Source of the DNA: Frischella japonica
Lineage (GTDB): Bacteria > Pseudomonadota > Gammaproteobacteria > Enterobacterales > Orbaceae
Length of the DNA stretch: 64,000 nt
NCBI RefSeq assembly: GCF_014489845.1
Contig: NZ_JABURY010000016.1
Span: 62,001 to 126,000 of the forward strand
Direction of reading: 5' to 3'
Both the position numbers and the translations under genes were made by a program. This document shows positions 33,057 through 43,519 of the stretch, piece by piece; positions within the stretch are counted from its first letter, which is position 1; every line of letters begins with the position of its first letter. The notes under the pieces are model-generated. The model ran no database searches, had not been told where the DNA came from, and saw only the letters and a list, made by a program, of their open reading frames with translations.

Positions 33057-33848
33057 CTATGCCTTAATCCTGTGTTCTCCTGAATAAATGACCCCTTTAT
33101 CTCCTTTAAAAAACCCGATTAATGTTAAACCACATTGTTGAGCTGCTTCTACTGCAAGAGACGTGGCTGCTGACACTGCAAACATGATTTCTACACCACA
33201 TTTTGCTGCTTTTTGGACCATCTCATAACTTGCTCGACTAGAAACAATAATTACCCCTTGCTGTTGCTGCTGTTTGGCACGAAAACCCAATAATTTATCA
33301 AGCGCCACATGGCGACCGATATCTTCAAATCCAGCAATAAAATGTCCTTTATCATCTAACCAGACTGCCGCATGTGTACAACCGGTTTCAGCGCCAACAA
33401 GCTGGACTGATTTTAAAAGTGATAGGCTTTGTTGAAAATCATCTAACACGATTTGTATTGTTAATGGTAAACCAGTTAATGATTGGTAAACTTCATTGAG
33501 TTGTTCACGACCACAAATACCACATCCCGTACGACCTACCAAATTACGTCTTTTCTGCTTTAGCGCCATAAAACGACGTGTTGACAGCTCAATATTAATC
33601 GTTATTCCGTTATCATTCTCTTCGATATCGATACCATAAATGTCATTAACCGATTCTATGATATTTTCACTGAGGGTAAAACCAATTGCAAAGTACTCTA
33701 AATCTTTAGGCGTCACCATCATGACAGCATGTGAAATACCATTATAGACTAGCGCTACCGCAACTTCTGTAGCGACAACATCATCCTGTACCCCATTTAT
33801 TATAGCTTGGTTGAATTTATTTACTGTTAACGTTCTAAGTAATTGCAC
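33057..33848 (-). CDS. fdhD: Formate dehydrogenase accessory sulfurtransferase FdhD
   Basis: A 263-residue cytosolic protein. It moves sulfur from IscS to the molybdenum cofactor before the cofactor enters formate dehydrogenase. The catalytic cysteines are in GRTGCGICGREQL near residue 115, and the C-terminal block DIGRHVALDKLLG is typical. No formate dehydrogenase genes are in the window, so its client must be encoded elsewhere. With mogA at 7.9 kb it shows that a molybdenum enzyme is present. Confidence 0.94.
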   Translation of the reverse strand: MQLLRTLTVNKFNQAIINGVQDDVVATEVAVALVYNGISHAVMMVTPKDLEYFAIGFTLSENIIESVNDIYGIDIEENDNGITINIELSTRRFMALKQKRRNLVGRTGCGICGREQLNEVYQSLTGLPLTIQIVLDDFQQSLSLLKSVQLVGAETGCTHAAVWLDDKGHFIAGFEDIGRHVALDKLLGFRAKQQQQQGVIIVSSRASYEMVQKAAKCGVEIMFAVSAATSLAVEAAQQCGLTLIGFFKGDKGVIYSGEHRIKA

Positions 33849-33902
33849 TGGTTAATAACCTTCTTAATCTTTGTTTAATAAACCCGATCTTACGCTAAAT
33901 TT

Positions 33903-34241
33903 TTATTCCGGATAAATTAAAAATAATCGAATAAGTGCCATTGCTACCATACCAACAATAACAATCCACATCAAATTTTTTGTAATAATAGCACTAATTA
34001 CAGTGGGAATAGTTGCTAAAGCATACTGGTAATGTAGCGTTGGCCATCTATCTGGTTGATAGATCATCAAACTTTGAACCAATAAAGCTGTTAAAATACA
34101 TAATGGTACATAAGATAGGAAATCTAAAATAATTTGGGGAATCCGCATTTTTCTTACCATCAAAAATGGTATAATTCGCGGTAGCCATGTTACTAAGCCA
34201 CATCCCAAGATAACCAATAAACTATAAATACTTATTTGCAT
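33903..34241 (-). CDS. Branched-chain amino acid export protein AzlD/YgaH family
   Basis: A 112-residue protein with four hydrophobic segments, with GLVTWLPRIIPFLMVRK near the start. It is the small subunit of AzlCD/YgaZH-type exporters of valine and related amino acids. The ATG at 34241 overlaps the end of the large-subunit gene by ten bases, as expected for translational coupling. The frame extends to 34268 inside the other gene, but that start is unlikely. Confidence 0.85.
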   Translation of the reverse strand: MQISIYSLLVILGCGLVTWLPRIIPFLMVRKMRIPQIILDFLSYVPLCILTALLVQSLMIYQPDRWPTLHYQYALATIPTVISAIITKNLMWIVIVGMVAMALIRLFLIYPE

Positions 34242-34927
34242 TTTTGTATTATCACTCCCGTTAAACAACCAATTATTGTAGCAAGTAATAAAGCTAACTC
34301 TGGTACCATATATCGCATAAAGAAAATAACCAAAATTGTGACAATTAACATAATACTAAAATTACGCCGTATTGAATGCGTTTTATCGCTGATAAGTTGT
34401 AAATAAAGTAAACCGACAAACATCGCTATTAAAGAATAATCGAAACCAAATTGATAGGGATCGGGTAACCAATTTCCCAATACTGCCCCCACAATACAAG
34501 ATAAAATCCAAGCCACATATGCCGTTAAGTTTAATCCTTGCATCCAATGGGCATTAATACTTTTCTTTTTTGTAATAGCATTCACTGCTACAGCAAACGT
34601 TTCATCGGTCAACAAACTGCCAATGGCGATATTATTTAATAATGAAAAGCGTTTGAAATAAGGTGCAACAGTCATACTCATTAATAAATGGCGTAAATTA
34701 ACCAAAAAAACTGTAAATATAATAGCGGTAATGGGGGCTGACATGGCAATTAAACCGGTGATAATAAATTGAGCTGCTCCAGCGTACACCATAATAGCTA
34801 ATAGAGTTACTTCTAAAATACTTAAATTAGAAGCTTTACCAATAATTCCTGCCGCAATGCCAATACCTATATAACCTAATAAAGTAGGAATACAATCAGT
34901 AACTCCCTCTTTAAATGAGTGATTCAT
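34232..34927 (-). CDS. Branched-chain amino acid permease AzlC/YgaZ family
   Basis: A 231-residue membrane protein beginning MNHSFKEGVTDCIPTLLGYIGIGIAAGI, a typical AzlC N-terminus, with about eight helices and the GAAQFIITGL segment near residue 60. It pairs with the following small subunit. The open frame extends upstream to 35023, but the first 32 residues there are basic and unlike the family. The start at 34927 is therefore preferred. Confidence 0.87.
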   Translation of the reverse strand: MNHSFKEGVTDCIPTLLGYIGIGIAAGIIGKASNLSILEVTLLAIMVYAGAAQFIITGLIAMSAPITAIIFTVFLVNLRHLLMSMTVAPYFKRFSLLNNIAIGSLLTDETFAVAVNAITKKKSINAHWMQGLNLTAYVAWILSCIVGAVLGNWLPDPYQFGFDYSLIAMFVGLLYLQLISDKTHSIRRNFSIMLIVTILVIFFMRYMVPELALLLATIIGCLTGVIIQKCK

Positions 34928-35152
34928 AATCGATCTAATTTGTAATTTTCGTCGTTTTTTTATTATAGAAAATAACTGACGTTTAGGCGATATGATAAGT
35001 GAAGAATTTATTGTGCCCTGCATATTTTTATATAAGATAGAGATGGTTTTTTATAATTGCTTAATAAAACCCTTATACTTTCCTTTAGGTAATCGATTGA
35101 GATTAATGTAAAATATTTTGTAACGATTCCTCTAACTTGAGAATTTAAAGTT

Positions 35153-35683
35153 ATGTCGATACATGAAATTACCCAATTAACAATGGAATTCATTAAAACT
35201 CATCAAATGTGGGCACTACCGATTATTTTCCTGCTATCATTTGGAGAATCATTAGCAATTATTTCGTTAGTAATCCCTGCCACAGCTGTTTTATTAGCTG
35301 CCGGAGCTTTAATTGGCACCGATCTTCTTCCTTTTGTGCCGACAATGTTAGCGGCATCGTTCGGGGCGATTTGTGGCGATTGGATATCATATTGGTTGGG
35401 AAAACACTATCATCAAAAAGTGATTCAATCTTGGCCACTAAATAAACATCCAAAATTAGTTTATCGTGCAGAACAATTCTTTCAACGTTTTGGCATAATG
35501 GGCGTATTTATAGGTAGATTTTTTGGGCCATTGAGGGCTTTAGTTCCTCTTGTGGCAGGCGCGATGCATATGCCTAACTTAAAATTCAATATTGCAAATA
35601 TTACTTCGGCACCAATTTGGGCATTTGTAATTCTTGCACCGGGAGCTTTTGGTATGCAGTGGTTAGAAACGTTTTTTGGTTAA
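35153..35683 (+). CDS. DedA family membrane protein
   Basis: A 176-residue protein of the DedA/VTT family. Visible hallmarks are FGESLAIISLVIPATAVLLAAGALIG (a reentrant-like segment with the E), the GDWISYWLGKHYH stretch, and the F-x-R-F-G-x-x-G-V-F-x-G-R-F-F-G-P-x-R motif followed by VPLVAGAMHM. DedA proteins translocate undecaprenyl phosphate or phospholipids and affect membrane potential and cell division. YohD-sized. It is monocistronic and convergent with mscM. Confidence 0.9.
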   Translation: MSIHEITQLTMEFIKTHQMWALPIIFLLSFGESLAIISLVIPATAVLLAAGALIGTDLLPFVPTMLAASFGAICGDWISYWLGKHYHQKVIQSWPLNKHPKLVYRAEQFFQRFGIMGVFIGRFFGPLRALVPLVAGAMHMPNLKFNIANITSAPIWAFVILAPGAFGMQWLETFFG

Positions 35684-35716
35684 CTATCAATAATGACTAG
35701 TATATTTTAAATGGAT

Positions 35717-38356
35717 TCATATAGTACCAATTGTATAAGTGCGTCGACCAGTTTTGCGCCCTAAAGATTCTAAATTGGTTTGTAAGGGCGGAAATGGTAA
35801 TGTCAGACCATGTTTACAATACTCTTTAATGATCAATTGCTGTATTTCACTACGTAATGGCATACGATGTGACATTTCGGACGCGAATAATCGAACTTCA
35901 AATAATTGAATACCTTCTTGAATATCGACTAAAAATACCTGTGGTTCAGGATCATTTAGTACATATTCGCATTCCTTAGCAACTTTTAATAAAATATCCA
36001 TCACTAATTGGCTATCCGCATCGATCGTCGCGGGAATAGTCAATACGATACGCGTAATTGCATCAGATAACGACCAATTGACTAACTGTTCGGTGATGAA
36101 CGCTTTGTTAGGCATCACAATTTCTTTTCGATCCCAATCAACAATTGTTGTTGCACGAGTGTTAATTTTCGTGATAGTCCCAGTTAAATCACGAATGGTA
36201 ACTGTATCGCCAATTCTTACTGGTTTTTCAAACAACATAATTAAGCCTGAAATAAAATTAGCAAAAATTTCTTGTAAGCCAAATCCCAGACCTACCCCCA
36301 ATGCAGCAATTAGCCATTGAATTTTTGCCCAATCTATCCCGACAAAAGAAAATGCGATCATACAACCAACCAGCAAAATAATATATTTACTGACGGTCGA
36401 AATCGCATAGCCTGTTCCTGGTGCTAGATCTAAATGCTGTAAAATACCTAATTCAAGTAAAGCAGGTAAATTTTTAACTAATTGTACCGTTATGGTTAAA
36501 ACCAAAATAGCGATAAACACCGAGCTCAAACTTATATAGTGTTCAACCTCGTTACCATTGATGATGACTTTTGTTCCCCATAGTTTAATGTTTTCCATAA
36601 ATGCGAAAGCTGAATGTAATTCTGACCAAAGCAAAACCATACTTATTAATGCTATCATTGCAATAATTGATCGCACTAATTGTAATGATTGGGCACTAAT
36701 TACATCTAAATCTATCACAGGTTCATCAATCACATCTGGCGTATTAGAATTTGTGGTGTGATCTTCTTCACTTTTGGCTCTTTGAGCAAGTCGTTCTATT
36801 CTGCGTTGCTTAGCGCGTTCAAATTCAATACGTCGCTTTTGGATCCACATCCAACGTCGAATCATGAAATAAATAACTAATAAACCAAACCAAGTTACCA
36901 CTGAGGCTTCTAATCGCCCTAGTAAGATTTGTGCAGTTGATAGGTAACCTAAACAAGCAGCAAAAATTGCGACCCATGGTGCACTTAACAGAATCACCCA
37001 TAAAATACGGCTAAATAAATTACATCCAGAACCTTTTTTATCAATATAAAGCGGAACACCAGCACGATGTATCGCATTAGTCATAAAAACTAAGGCAAAA
37101 CAAAGTAAAATAAAACTAAATCGACCTATGGTCGCTGCAAATTGCCGATTGTTATAATGATCAAAACTCATGACAATCATCACTAATGGAATAACCACCC
37201 ATACGGACAATTGGTAATATTTCATTGCTGAGCGAACTTGAAATTCTGGCCAAGCAAAATGGGCAATAAATAATCCCTTTGGTGAAGCAAAATGAGCACT
37301 TATGATAAACACCCACAGAATAGGTGCAGCTGCATTAACTCCATAACCTAGAGCCACAACCGCCGGATATTGCCAATTCATCTGTAAGACATAACCTATG
37401 ATCGCCCATAAAATTGGAATAGGTAATGCCATTAATAGGGAATAAACCACCACTTTCATCGTAAGCGAGAAACTATCTTGAGTCACTTTACCGACTCGCG
37501 ACGCCGACTTATCTAAATACTGGTTATATTTCGGTTTAGTTTTGAAATCAATGAACACCGCAATTAATGTGATAACCAACAAAAATAGTAATGAAGGGGT
37601 TTTAATAATATCGATACAAGCATGATAAATTTGCGACGCAGTATCAACTGAGAATAAAACGAATAGAGTATCTTTTGCAAAATCTAACAAAAAATAGGTA
37701 TTAATTGGGTTAACATCTGCTACCCAGAAAAAATAACGATGTGCTGCATCATTGACACTATCAATCGCATTTATGAGCTGGCTATTGGCAATTTTTAATT
37801 TAGTCAATTCTAATATAATTGTATCATAACCCGACATCGTGGTTTTCAGTAGTTCATTTTGCTCACGTATGAGCTGACGATATTCATTAATTTGTCGATT
37901 ATCAAATTTATTTTTCGTTAAATTGGGATAATTTTCTAGTTGTTTGAGCGAATTATTATCATTTAGTTGACTTACTTTCGCTTCAGCAATTTCAGCATCT
38001 ATCGCTTGAGGTTTAGGTTTTTCTGGCAAGTTAAGCAGTTGCAAACGTAACGTTTCTCCTAGAGCAGTAGAAAAACTTAACCATTCACCTTGTTCATCAA
38101 GTGTAGCTAATGTATTTTGAACATGCGAAATTTGCGCTAAAATTGTATTCTGATGTGTTGTAATATGAGCAATTTGTTCTTTTTGCCATTTTAGACGATT
38201 TTTTAATTCGTTATTTTTACTGGTTAATTGCGTAATAGTATTGGATAAATTTTCACTTGTCTCAATAATAGGCACACTATCCGCTTGAGCAAAAGTAGAA
38301 AAAACAGCAATCAAGCCGATAAAAAAACAACCAATAATATTACGCATTTTAAACAT
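35717..38356 (-). CDS. mscM: MscS-like mechanosensitive channel, MscM (YjeP) type
   Basis: An 879-residue protein. A signal peptide (to QADS) is followed by a periplasmic coiled-coil region (about residues 30-210), then about eleven helices. The MscS core lies near the C-terminus (pore helix ALGVGLGFGLQEIFANFISGLIMLFEKPVRIGD, then the beta domain and VNWSLSD). It releases solutes under mild osmotic downshock. It follows psd by two bases, as in the E. coli psd-mscM operon. At 879 residues it is shorter than E. coli MscM (1107), mainly in the periplasmic part. Confidence 0.9.
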   Translation of the reverse strand: MFKMRNIIGCFFIGLIAVFSTFAQADSVPIIETSENLSNTITQLTSKNNELKNRLKWQKEQIAHITTHQNTILAQISHVQNTLATLDEQGEWLSFSTALGETLRLQLLNLPEKPKPQAIDAEIAEAKVSQLNDNNSLKQLENYPNLTKNKFDNRQINEYRQLIREQNELLKTTMSGYDTIILELTKLKIANSQLINAIDSVNDAAHRYFFWVADVNPINTYFLLDFAKDTLFVLFSVDTASQIYHACIDIIKTPSLLFLLVITLIAVFIDFKTKPKYNQYLDKSASRVGKVTQDSFSLTMKVVVYSLLMALPIPILWAIIGYVLQMNWQYPAVVALGYGVNAAAPILWVFIISAHFASPKGLFIAHFAWPEFQVRSAMKYYQLSVWVVIPLVMIVMSFDHYNNRQFAATIGRFSFILLCFALVFMTNAIHRAGVPLYIDKKGSGCNLFSRILWVILLSAPWVAIFAACLGYLSTAQILLGRLEASVVTWFGLLVIYFMIRRWMWIQKRRIEFERAKQRRIERLAQRAKSEEDHTTNSNTPDVIDEPVIDLDVISAQSLQLVRSIIAMIALISMVLLWSELHSAFAFMENIKLWGTKVIINGNEVEHYISLSSVFIAILVLTITVQLVKNLPALLELGILQHLDLAPGTGYAISTVSKYIILLVGCMIAFSFVGIDWAKIQWLIAALGVGLGFGLQEIFANFISGLIMLFEKPVRIGDTVTIRDLTGTITKINTRATTIVDWDRKEIVMPNKAFITEQLVNWSLSDAITRIVLTIPATIDADSQLVMDILLKVAKECEYVLNDPEPQVFLVDIQEGIQLFEVRLFASEMSHRMPLRSEIQQLIIKEYCKHGLTLPFPPLQTNLESLGRKTGRRTYTIGTI

Positions 38357-38358
38357 AT

Positions 38359-39207
38359 CTAATTAATTTTTGCCATTTTTTGACCAACTCGAGCTGTATC
38401 ACCGATTTTTAAAGTATCCATAAACTGAATACTATTTTGTGCAAATAACGTAATAACAGTCGATCCTAATTTAAAACACCCGAAATCTTCACCTTTTTCA
38501 ACATTAATCCCTAGCGGATAGTTCCAACGTTTCATTATCCCTTCTCTTGGCGGTGTAATTATACCTTCCCATTTGATTTCGATGCTTCCAACAATCGTGG
38601 CGCCAACTAAAATTTGAGCGACCGGACCAATTTCGGTCTCAAATAAACAAATTACACGTTCATTACGAGCAAAGATATTGGCAATATTTTCAGTCGTGGC
38701 TTTATTTACCGAATAAAGTGAACCAGGTACATATATCATCTCTTTAAGTTTACCATTAAAAGGAGCATGAAAACGGTGGTAATTACTTGGAGCTAAATAC
38801 GTGGTAACATAACTCCCATTGGTAAAATACTTAATCATATCAGGATGACATGCAACTAAAGCATCTAATGAATAAAAGTGTCCTTTTGCTTGTAATAAGG
38901 TTTTTTCCTGAATTGAGCCAAATTGACTAATCACTCCATCAGCTGGCATGACAATACTGCTTTCTGAATCATCGATTAATCTAGCATTGGATTTTAAATG
39001 TCTGGCAAAGAATTGATTAAATGTTTTATAGTCTTGAGCATTTTCGAATTCTGCCTCACTAAGATCAATTTTATATAGTTTAATAAACCCTTTGATCATC
39101 AAAGTAGTTAATCCACCAAACTCTTTTTCTGCTAACCAACCAAACATGCAGGTCAAGAGCTGTTTGGGTAAAAAATATTGAATAATTGCTTTAATTTGAT
39201 TTAACAT
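38359..39207 (-). CDS. psd: Phosphatidylserine decarboxylase proenzyme
   Basis: A 282-residue membrane-associated enzyme that makes phosphatidylethanolamine. The self-cleavage site LGST lies in CFKLGSTVITLF near residue 245 and yields the pyruvoyl group; the catalytic YHRFHAP histidines are present near 145. The ATG at 39207 is preferred over a TTG at 39216. It is the first gene of the psd-mscM pair. Confidence 0.95.
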   Translation of the reverse strand: MLNQIKAIIQYFLPKQLLTCMFGWLAEKEFGGLTTLMIKGFIKLYKIDLSEAEFENAQDYKTFNQFFARHLKSNARLIDDSESSIVMPADGVISQFGSIQEKTLLQAKGHFYSLDALVACHPDMIKYFTNGSYVTTYLAPSNYHRFHAPFNGKLKEMIYVPGSLYSVNKATTENIANIFARNERVICLFETEIGPVAQILVGATIVGSIEIKWEGIITPPREGIMKRWNYPLGINVEKGEDFGCFKLGSTVITLFAQNSIQFMDTLKIGDTARVGQKMAKIN

Positions 39208-39239
39208 GAATTTCAATTCTCTTTTTAATTAATTGAAGA

Positions 39240-40640
39240 TTACTCATCATCAAAGTAGTCAGCGGAATTAGCATAATTATCAAATCGCGACCACTGCCCT
39301 TGAAATTTAAGACGAACTTTGCCGATCGGACCATTACGTTGCTTACCTAAAATAATTTCTGCTACGCCTTTATGGTCAGAATTATCATTATAAACTTCAT
39401 CACGATAAATGAACATAATAACATCTGCATCTTGCTCAATGGATCCTGATTCACGTAAGTCAGAGTTTACCGGACGTTTATCTGCTCGTTGTTCTAAGCT
39501 TCGATTAAGCTGAGATAACGCAACTACCGGTACCTGTAATTCTTTGGCTAATGCCTTTAATGACCTCGAAATTTCAGCAATTTCAAGGGTTCGATTCTCA
39601 GAAATATTTGGTACCCGCATTAGCTGCAAATAATCCACCATTATCATACTTAAACCATTATGCTCTCGATAAATTCGTCGAGCACGTGAACGTAATTCCA
39701 TAGGCGTTAAACCAGATGAATCATCAATATACATATTTTTCTTTTCTAGGAGAATACCCATCGTACTTGAGATACGCGCCCAATCGTCATCTTCTAATTG
39801 TCCGGTACGAATTTTAGTTTGATCCACTCGCGATAATGAAGCAAGCATACGCATCATAATCTGTTCTGCTGGCATCTCTAGACTAAAAATTAATACTGGT
39901 TTTTCCTGCATCATTGCTGCATTTTCACACAGATTCATGGCAAATGTTGTTTTTCCCATCGATGGTCTGGCTGCAACAATAATTAAATCAGAACGTTGTA
40001 ACCCAGCGGTTTTTTTATCGAGATCAATAAATCCTGTTGAAACCCCCGTGACCCCATCATGAGGCTTTTGGAATAATTCCTCAATCTTCGCGACAGTATC
40101 TTCTAAAACTGAGGTAACACTCTTCGGGCCAACACCTTGTTTAGCACGTTGTTCCGCAATTTGAAAGATTTTGGTTTCTGCTAAATCAAGAATGTCTTCA
40201 CTTTCACGCCCTTCTGTTGTGTAGGCATTATCAGCAATTTCATTTGCTGCACTTATTAACTCCCGTAATATCGCTTGTTGACGAATAATTTCGGTATAAG
40301 CGATAACATTGATCGCACTCGGTGTGTTTTTAGATAGCTCCGCTAAATAAGCAAAGCCACCAACATCATTGAGAATATCTTTACTTTCTAAACTTTCAGA
40401 TAGTGTAATTAAATCTATCGGAATGGATTTACTCACCAAATTTTGCATTTCAGCAAAAATAAGTTGATGATGTCGAGAATAGAAATCACGATCAGTGATC
40501 GTTTCAGCAACCCGATCCCAACGTTGATTATCAATCATTAGACTACCTAGAACAGCTTGCTCCGCTTCAATTGAATGCGGCGGTACTTTTATGCTGTGAA
40601 TATTTGCTTCGCGCTCTCGATATGTGAGTTTATTTGTCAT
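39240..40640 (-). CDS. dnaB: Replicative DNA helicase DnaB
   Basis: A 466-residue hexameric helicase of the replication fork. The N-terminal domain (PPHSIEAEQAVLGSLM) binds primase. The RecA-like domain has Walker A ARPSMGKTTFAMN, Walker B MIMVDYLQLM, and the SLEQRADKRPVNSDLRESG arginine-finger region. The C-terminus ends in acidic residues. It is monocistronic; alr, its usual neighbour, is absent. Confidence 0.97.
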   Translation of the reverse strand: MTNKLTYREREANIHSIKVPPHSIEAEQAVLGSLMIDNQRWDRVAETITDRDFYSRHHQLIFAEMQNLVSKSIPIDLITLSESLESKDILNDVGGFAYLAELSKNTPSAINVIAYTEIIRQQAILRELISAANEIADNAYTTEGRESEDILDLAETKIFQIAEQRAKQGVGPKSVTSVLEDTVAKIEELFQKPHDGVTGVSTGFIDLDKKTAGLQRSDLIIVAARPSMGKTTFAMNLCENAAMMQEKPVLIFSLEMPAEQIMMRMLASLSRVDQTKIRTGQLEDDDWARISSTMGILLEKKNMYIDDSSGLTPMELRSRARRIYREHNGLSMIMVDYLQLMRVPNISENRTLEIAEISRSLKALAKELQVPVVALSQLNRSLEQRADKRPVNSDLRESGSIEQDADVIMFIYRDEVYNDNSDHKGVAEIILGKQRNGPIGKVRLKFQGQWSRFDNYANSADYFDDE

Positions 40641-40811
40641 GGTATATCACGTTTAAATTTACTCTTTTTACTGAAAAGAATTCACTCTTTTAATGAAATA
40701 GTGTAACACTTTTCTGGAAAGGTTTCATTATCAGCATTTAAGACCATCGATTAAGAAAAGATAGAAAAATGTGATAATAAATCGTTGTCATTTTATTCTA
40801 TGAATAATAGT

Positions 40812-42347
40812 TTACTCAATACGCTTAATGAAATGGTTAATTTTAAATCCGATCAACTTTAAAGATCCAAAATAACTCATGATCCCCATAACGACTAAAA
40901 TCATCAAACGTCCAAGTCTTGATGGCATACTGCCGGCTGACCAGTCTGGTAACAAATCACTAACTATCCATAACACTATCGCCATTATTATCACCGCAAT
41001 CATGATTTTGGTTATAAATTTGAACCAACCTGGTTGTGGTTGAAATAATTGTTTTTTCTTCAATTGCCAGAATAATAATCCCGCATTAAAGCACGCAGCA
41101 ATACTTATTGATAACGCTAATCCAGCATGCTGTAACGGACCAATAAAGGCTAAATTGAGTATTTGTGTTATTCCTAAGGTTAAAATAGCAATTTTAACAG
41201 GTGTCTTAATATTTTGTCGTGAATAAAATCCTGGAGCTAATACTTTAATTAACATTAAACCTAATAAACCAACCGAATAGGCTATTAACGCTTTTTGTGT
41301 CATCAACGTGTCAATTTCGGTAAAATGACCATACTCAAACAAAGCTGCAACCAATGGTTTGGAAATAACACCTAATCCTACAGCAGCTGGTAACGCCAAA
41401 AGAAAACAAAGACGTAACCCCCAGTCCAACAGTTCAGAATAAAGCTGAGTATCACCTTTAGCAAAACTTTTTGATAATGATGGTAAAAGTATTGTTCCTA
41501 ACGCCACTGCTAACACTCCCGAGGGAAATTCCATCAACCGATCGGCATAATACATCCAAGATACCGAACCAGAAATAAGAAATGAAGCAAAAATAGTATT
41601 AATAATTAATGACACTTGACTAACAGAAACCCCTAAAATGGCTGGTCCCATTTGCTTAAGTACGCGCCATACACCTCTATCGTGTAAATTGAGGCGTGGT
41701 AAAACTAACATACCAACCTTTTTTAAATAAGGTAATTGATAAAGTAATTGTAAAATACCTCCTAATAAAACCCCAAATGCTAACGCAAGAATAGGTGGAT
41801 TGAAAAATTCCGACGCTACAAGTGTTAAACCTATCATGCTAAGGTTCAAAAACGTTGGCGCAAAAGCAGGAACAGAAAAACGGTTCCAAGTATTAAGAAT
41901 GGCTCCAGCCAACGAAGCAAGTGAAATAAGAAATATATAAGGGAAAGTAATCCGCAGCAATAATGATGCTAAAGCAAATTTTTCTACCGGTTCACTAAAA
42001 CCAGGAGCCGTTATATAAATAATATAGGGTGCACATATCACACCAATGGCAGTAACAAGCGCTAATACTAACGTTAGTAATCCGGCAATATAGGCAATGA
42101 ACGTTTTAGTCGCTTCTTCTCCTTGCTGGCTTTTATACTCTGCCAAAATAGGGACAAACGCCTGAGAAAAAGCGCCTTCAGCAAAAATACGGCGTAATAA
42201 ATTCGGTAATTTAAACGCCACAAAAAAGGCATCAGTTGCCATACCAGCACCAAAAAAACGCGCAATAATGGCATCACGGATAAAGCCTAATACCCGTGAT
42301 ACCATAGTCATAGAACTAACTGTTGCTAATGATTTAAGAAGATTCAT
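40812..42347 (-). CDS. murJ: Lipid II flippase MurJ
   Basis: A 511-residue, fourteen-helix MOP-superfamily protein that flips the peptidoglycan precursor lipid II. The N-terminus [64 protein letters not shown]-type block is clear (key arginines and the acidic residue are visible). It is followed by a LOG-family gene upstream in the same orientation. Confidence 0.95.
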   Translation of the reverse strand: MNLLKSLATVSSMTMVSRVLGFIRDAIIARFFGAGMATDAFFVAFKLPNLLRRIFAEGAFSQAFVPILAEYKSQQGEEATKTFIAYIAGLLTLVLALVTAIGVICAPYIIYITAPGFSEPVEKFALASLLLRITFPYIFLISLASLAGAILNTWNRFSVPAFAPTFLNLSMIGLTLVASEFFNPPILALAFGVLLGGILQLLYQLPYLKKVGMLVLPRLNLHDRGVWRVLKQMGPAILGVSVSQVSLIINTIFASFLISGSVSWMYYADRLMEFPSGVLAVALGTILLPSLSKSFAKGDTQLYSELLDWGLRLCFLLALPAAVGLGVISKPLVAALFEYGHFTEIDTLMTQKALIAYSVGLLGLMLIKVLAPGFYSRQNIKTPVKIAILTLGITQILNLAFIGPLQHAGLALSISIAACFNAGLLFWQLKKKQLFQPQPGWFKFITKIMIAVIIMAIVLWIVSDLLPDWSAGSMPSRLGRLMILVVMGIMSYFGSLKLIGFKINHFIKRIE

Positions 42348-42383
42348 TAATTGAGTACTCTTTAATAAGTCTGCAATAGGTTA

Positions 42384-42959
42384 TTATTTTTTAATCCAAC
42401 GATGAAGATCTTTGGGAATATATTGATCAATTTCTTGCAATAGACATGCTGTATCGCTGGAAACAATTAAGGTATGATAAAAACTTTCGCGGATGAATCC
42501 TGCCTGAACTGAATGCTCTAAAAAATTGATCATCGGTTGCCAAAAATTCATAACATTGAGTAATGCTACTGGCTTTTCATGATAACCGATTTGAGCACCG
42601 GTCCAAACTTCAAATAGTTCTTCTAAAGTTCCAGAACCTCCCGGCATAGCAATAAAAGCATCGGCAAGTTCGGCCATTCGAGCTTTTCGTGCATGCATAT
42701 TATTAACTACTTCTAACTGAGTTATCCCATGGTGAGCGGTCTCGGCTTTTACTAATGCTTCAGGGATAATACCTATTACTTCACCACCATTCTCTAATAC
42801 AGCATTAGCAATCTCACCCATTAAACCTCTATTCCCTCCCCCATAGATCAAGCGACGTCCTTGATTAGCCAATCGTTGCCCCAACTCTCGTGCAATAATT
42901 TGATATTCTGGGTTATTACCTAAACTTGCACCACAATAAACACAAATGTTTTTTTTCAT
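42384..42959 (-). CDS. LOG family protein (putative nucleoside-5'-monophosphate phosphoribohydrolase)
   Basis: A 191-residue Rossmann-fold protein of the LOG/TIGR00730 family. The two signatures are present: GGGNRGLMGEIANAVLENGG near residue 45 and MPGGSGTLEELFEVWTGAQ near residue 105 (PGGxGTxxE). Members cleave the base from cytokinin-type or purine nucleotide monophosphates. The ATG at 42959 is chosen; a TTG codon nine bases upstream is less likely. It lies 36 bases before murJ and may be cotranscribed. Confidence 0.9.
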   Translation of the reverse strand: MKKNICVYCGASLGNNPEYQIIARELGQRLANQGRRLIYGGGNRGLMGEIANAVLENGGEVIGIIPEALVKAETAHHGITQLEVVNNMHARKARMAELADAFIAMPGGSGTLEELFEVWTGAQIGYHEKPVALLNVMNFWQPMINFLEHSVQAGFIRESFYHTLIVSSDTACLLQEIDQYIPKDLHRWIKK

Positions 42960-43081
42960 ATTAACCAATAATAAACTACGATTTATTTATCTGATTTATT
43001 CTATCATAAAACCAAAATAGCATAACGATTTATTAAAATGATTAATGCCTAACCAATCAAATTACTTTTTGATAAATTATG

Positions 43082-43110
43082 TTGACTCTTTTTTAAGAGA
43101 ACGTTAATAT
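43082..43110 (+). promoter_or_regulatory. Promoter of tRNA-Asn
   Basis: TTGACT at 43082-43087, a 17-base spacer and TAATAT at 43105-43110, followed by a CGCC discriminator-like stretch. The mature tRNA begins 15 bases further on. Confidence 0.7.
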
Positions 43111-43124
43111 TTTTCGCCATGTGT

Positions 43125-43200
43125 TCCTCCATAGTTCAGTCGGTAGAACGGCGGACTGTTAATCCGTATGTCACTGGTTCAAGTCCAGTTGGAGGAGCCA
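43125..43200 (+). tRNA. tRNA-Asn (GTT)
   Basis: A 76-nt cloverleaf with the CCA end encoded. Acceptor TCCTCCA pairs with TGGAGGA, the T arm contains GGTTCAAGTCC, and the anticodon loop CTGTTAA has GTT at 43158-43160. The coding frame that spans it on the plus strand is spurious. The gene marks the left edge of a change from core genes to an array of small exported proteins. Confidence 0.96.
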
Positions 43201-43519
43201 ACTTTCCACTTTATCTCATATCGATATATCTCTATTTAATTATAAGTCAATATATTATATTTTTTCGGGTTCAAATGCGGGCAAGCAAAAATGTTCATTT
43301 TTTCACCGCTAATCTATCTTGTTACCTTTAAAGCGTCAGAGCCTTGGGATGTATGAAAATGGAATAAATAACTTTCACTAGTTCTTTTGGAGAAGTTACG
43401 AAACCTAATTAAAAGTATTAAAAATTTATTCATTATTTCCAATCTACATTGTTATTTTTTATCATGCTTTTATATTAAGATTAATCTATTGATTGGACTA
43501 ATATCCAAGCATTGAATTA
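43201..43519. other. Junction region after tRNA-Asn, with a 5' gene remnant
   Basis: No gene. On the minus strand 43414-43438 is a perfect 25-bp copy of the start of the lipoprotein gene at 45383 (45364-45388), reading MNKFLIL and then diverging. It appears to be a leftover 5' end of a related gene. Confidence 0.6.

Noticed and set aside
43119-43331. A plus-strand open frame of 70 codons
   Set aside because: It runs through the tRNA-Asn gene and has no protein-like features after it.
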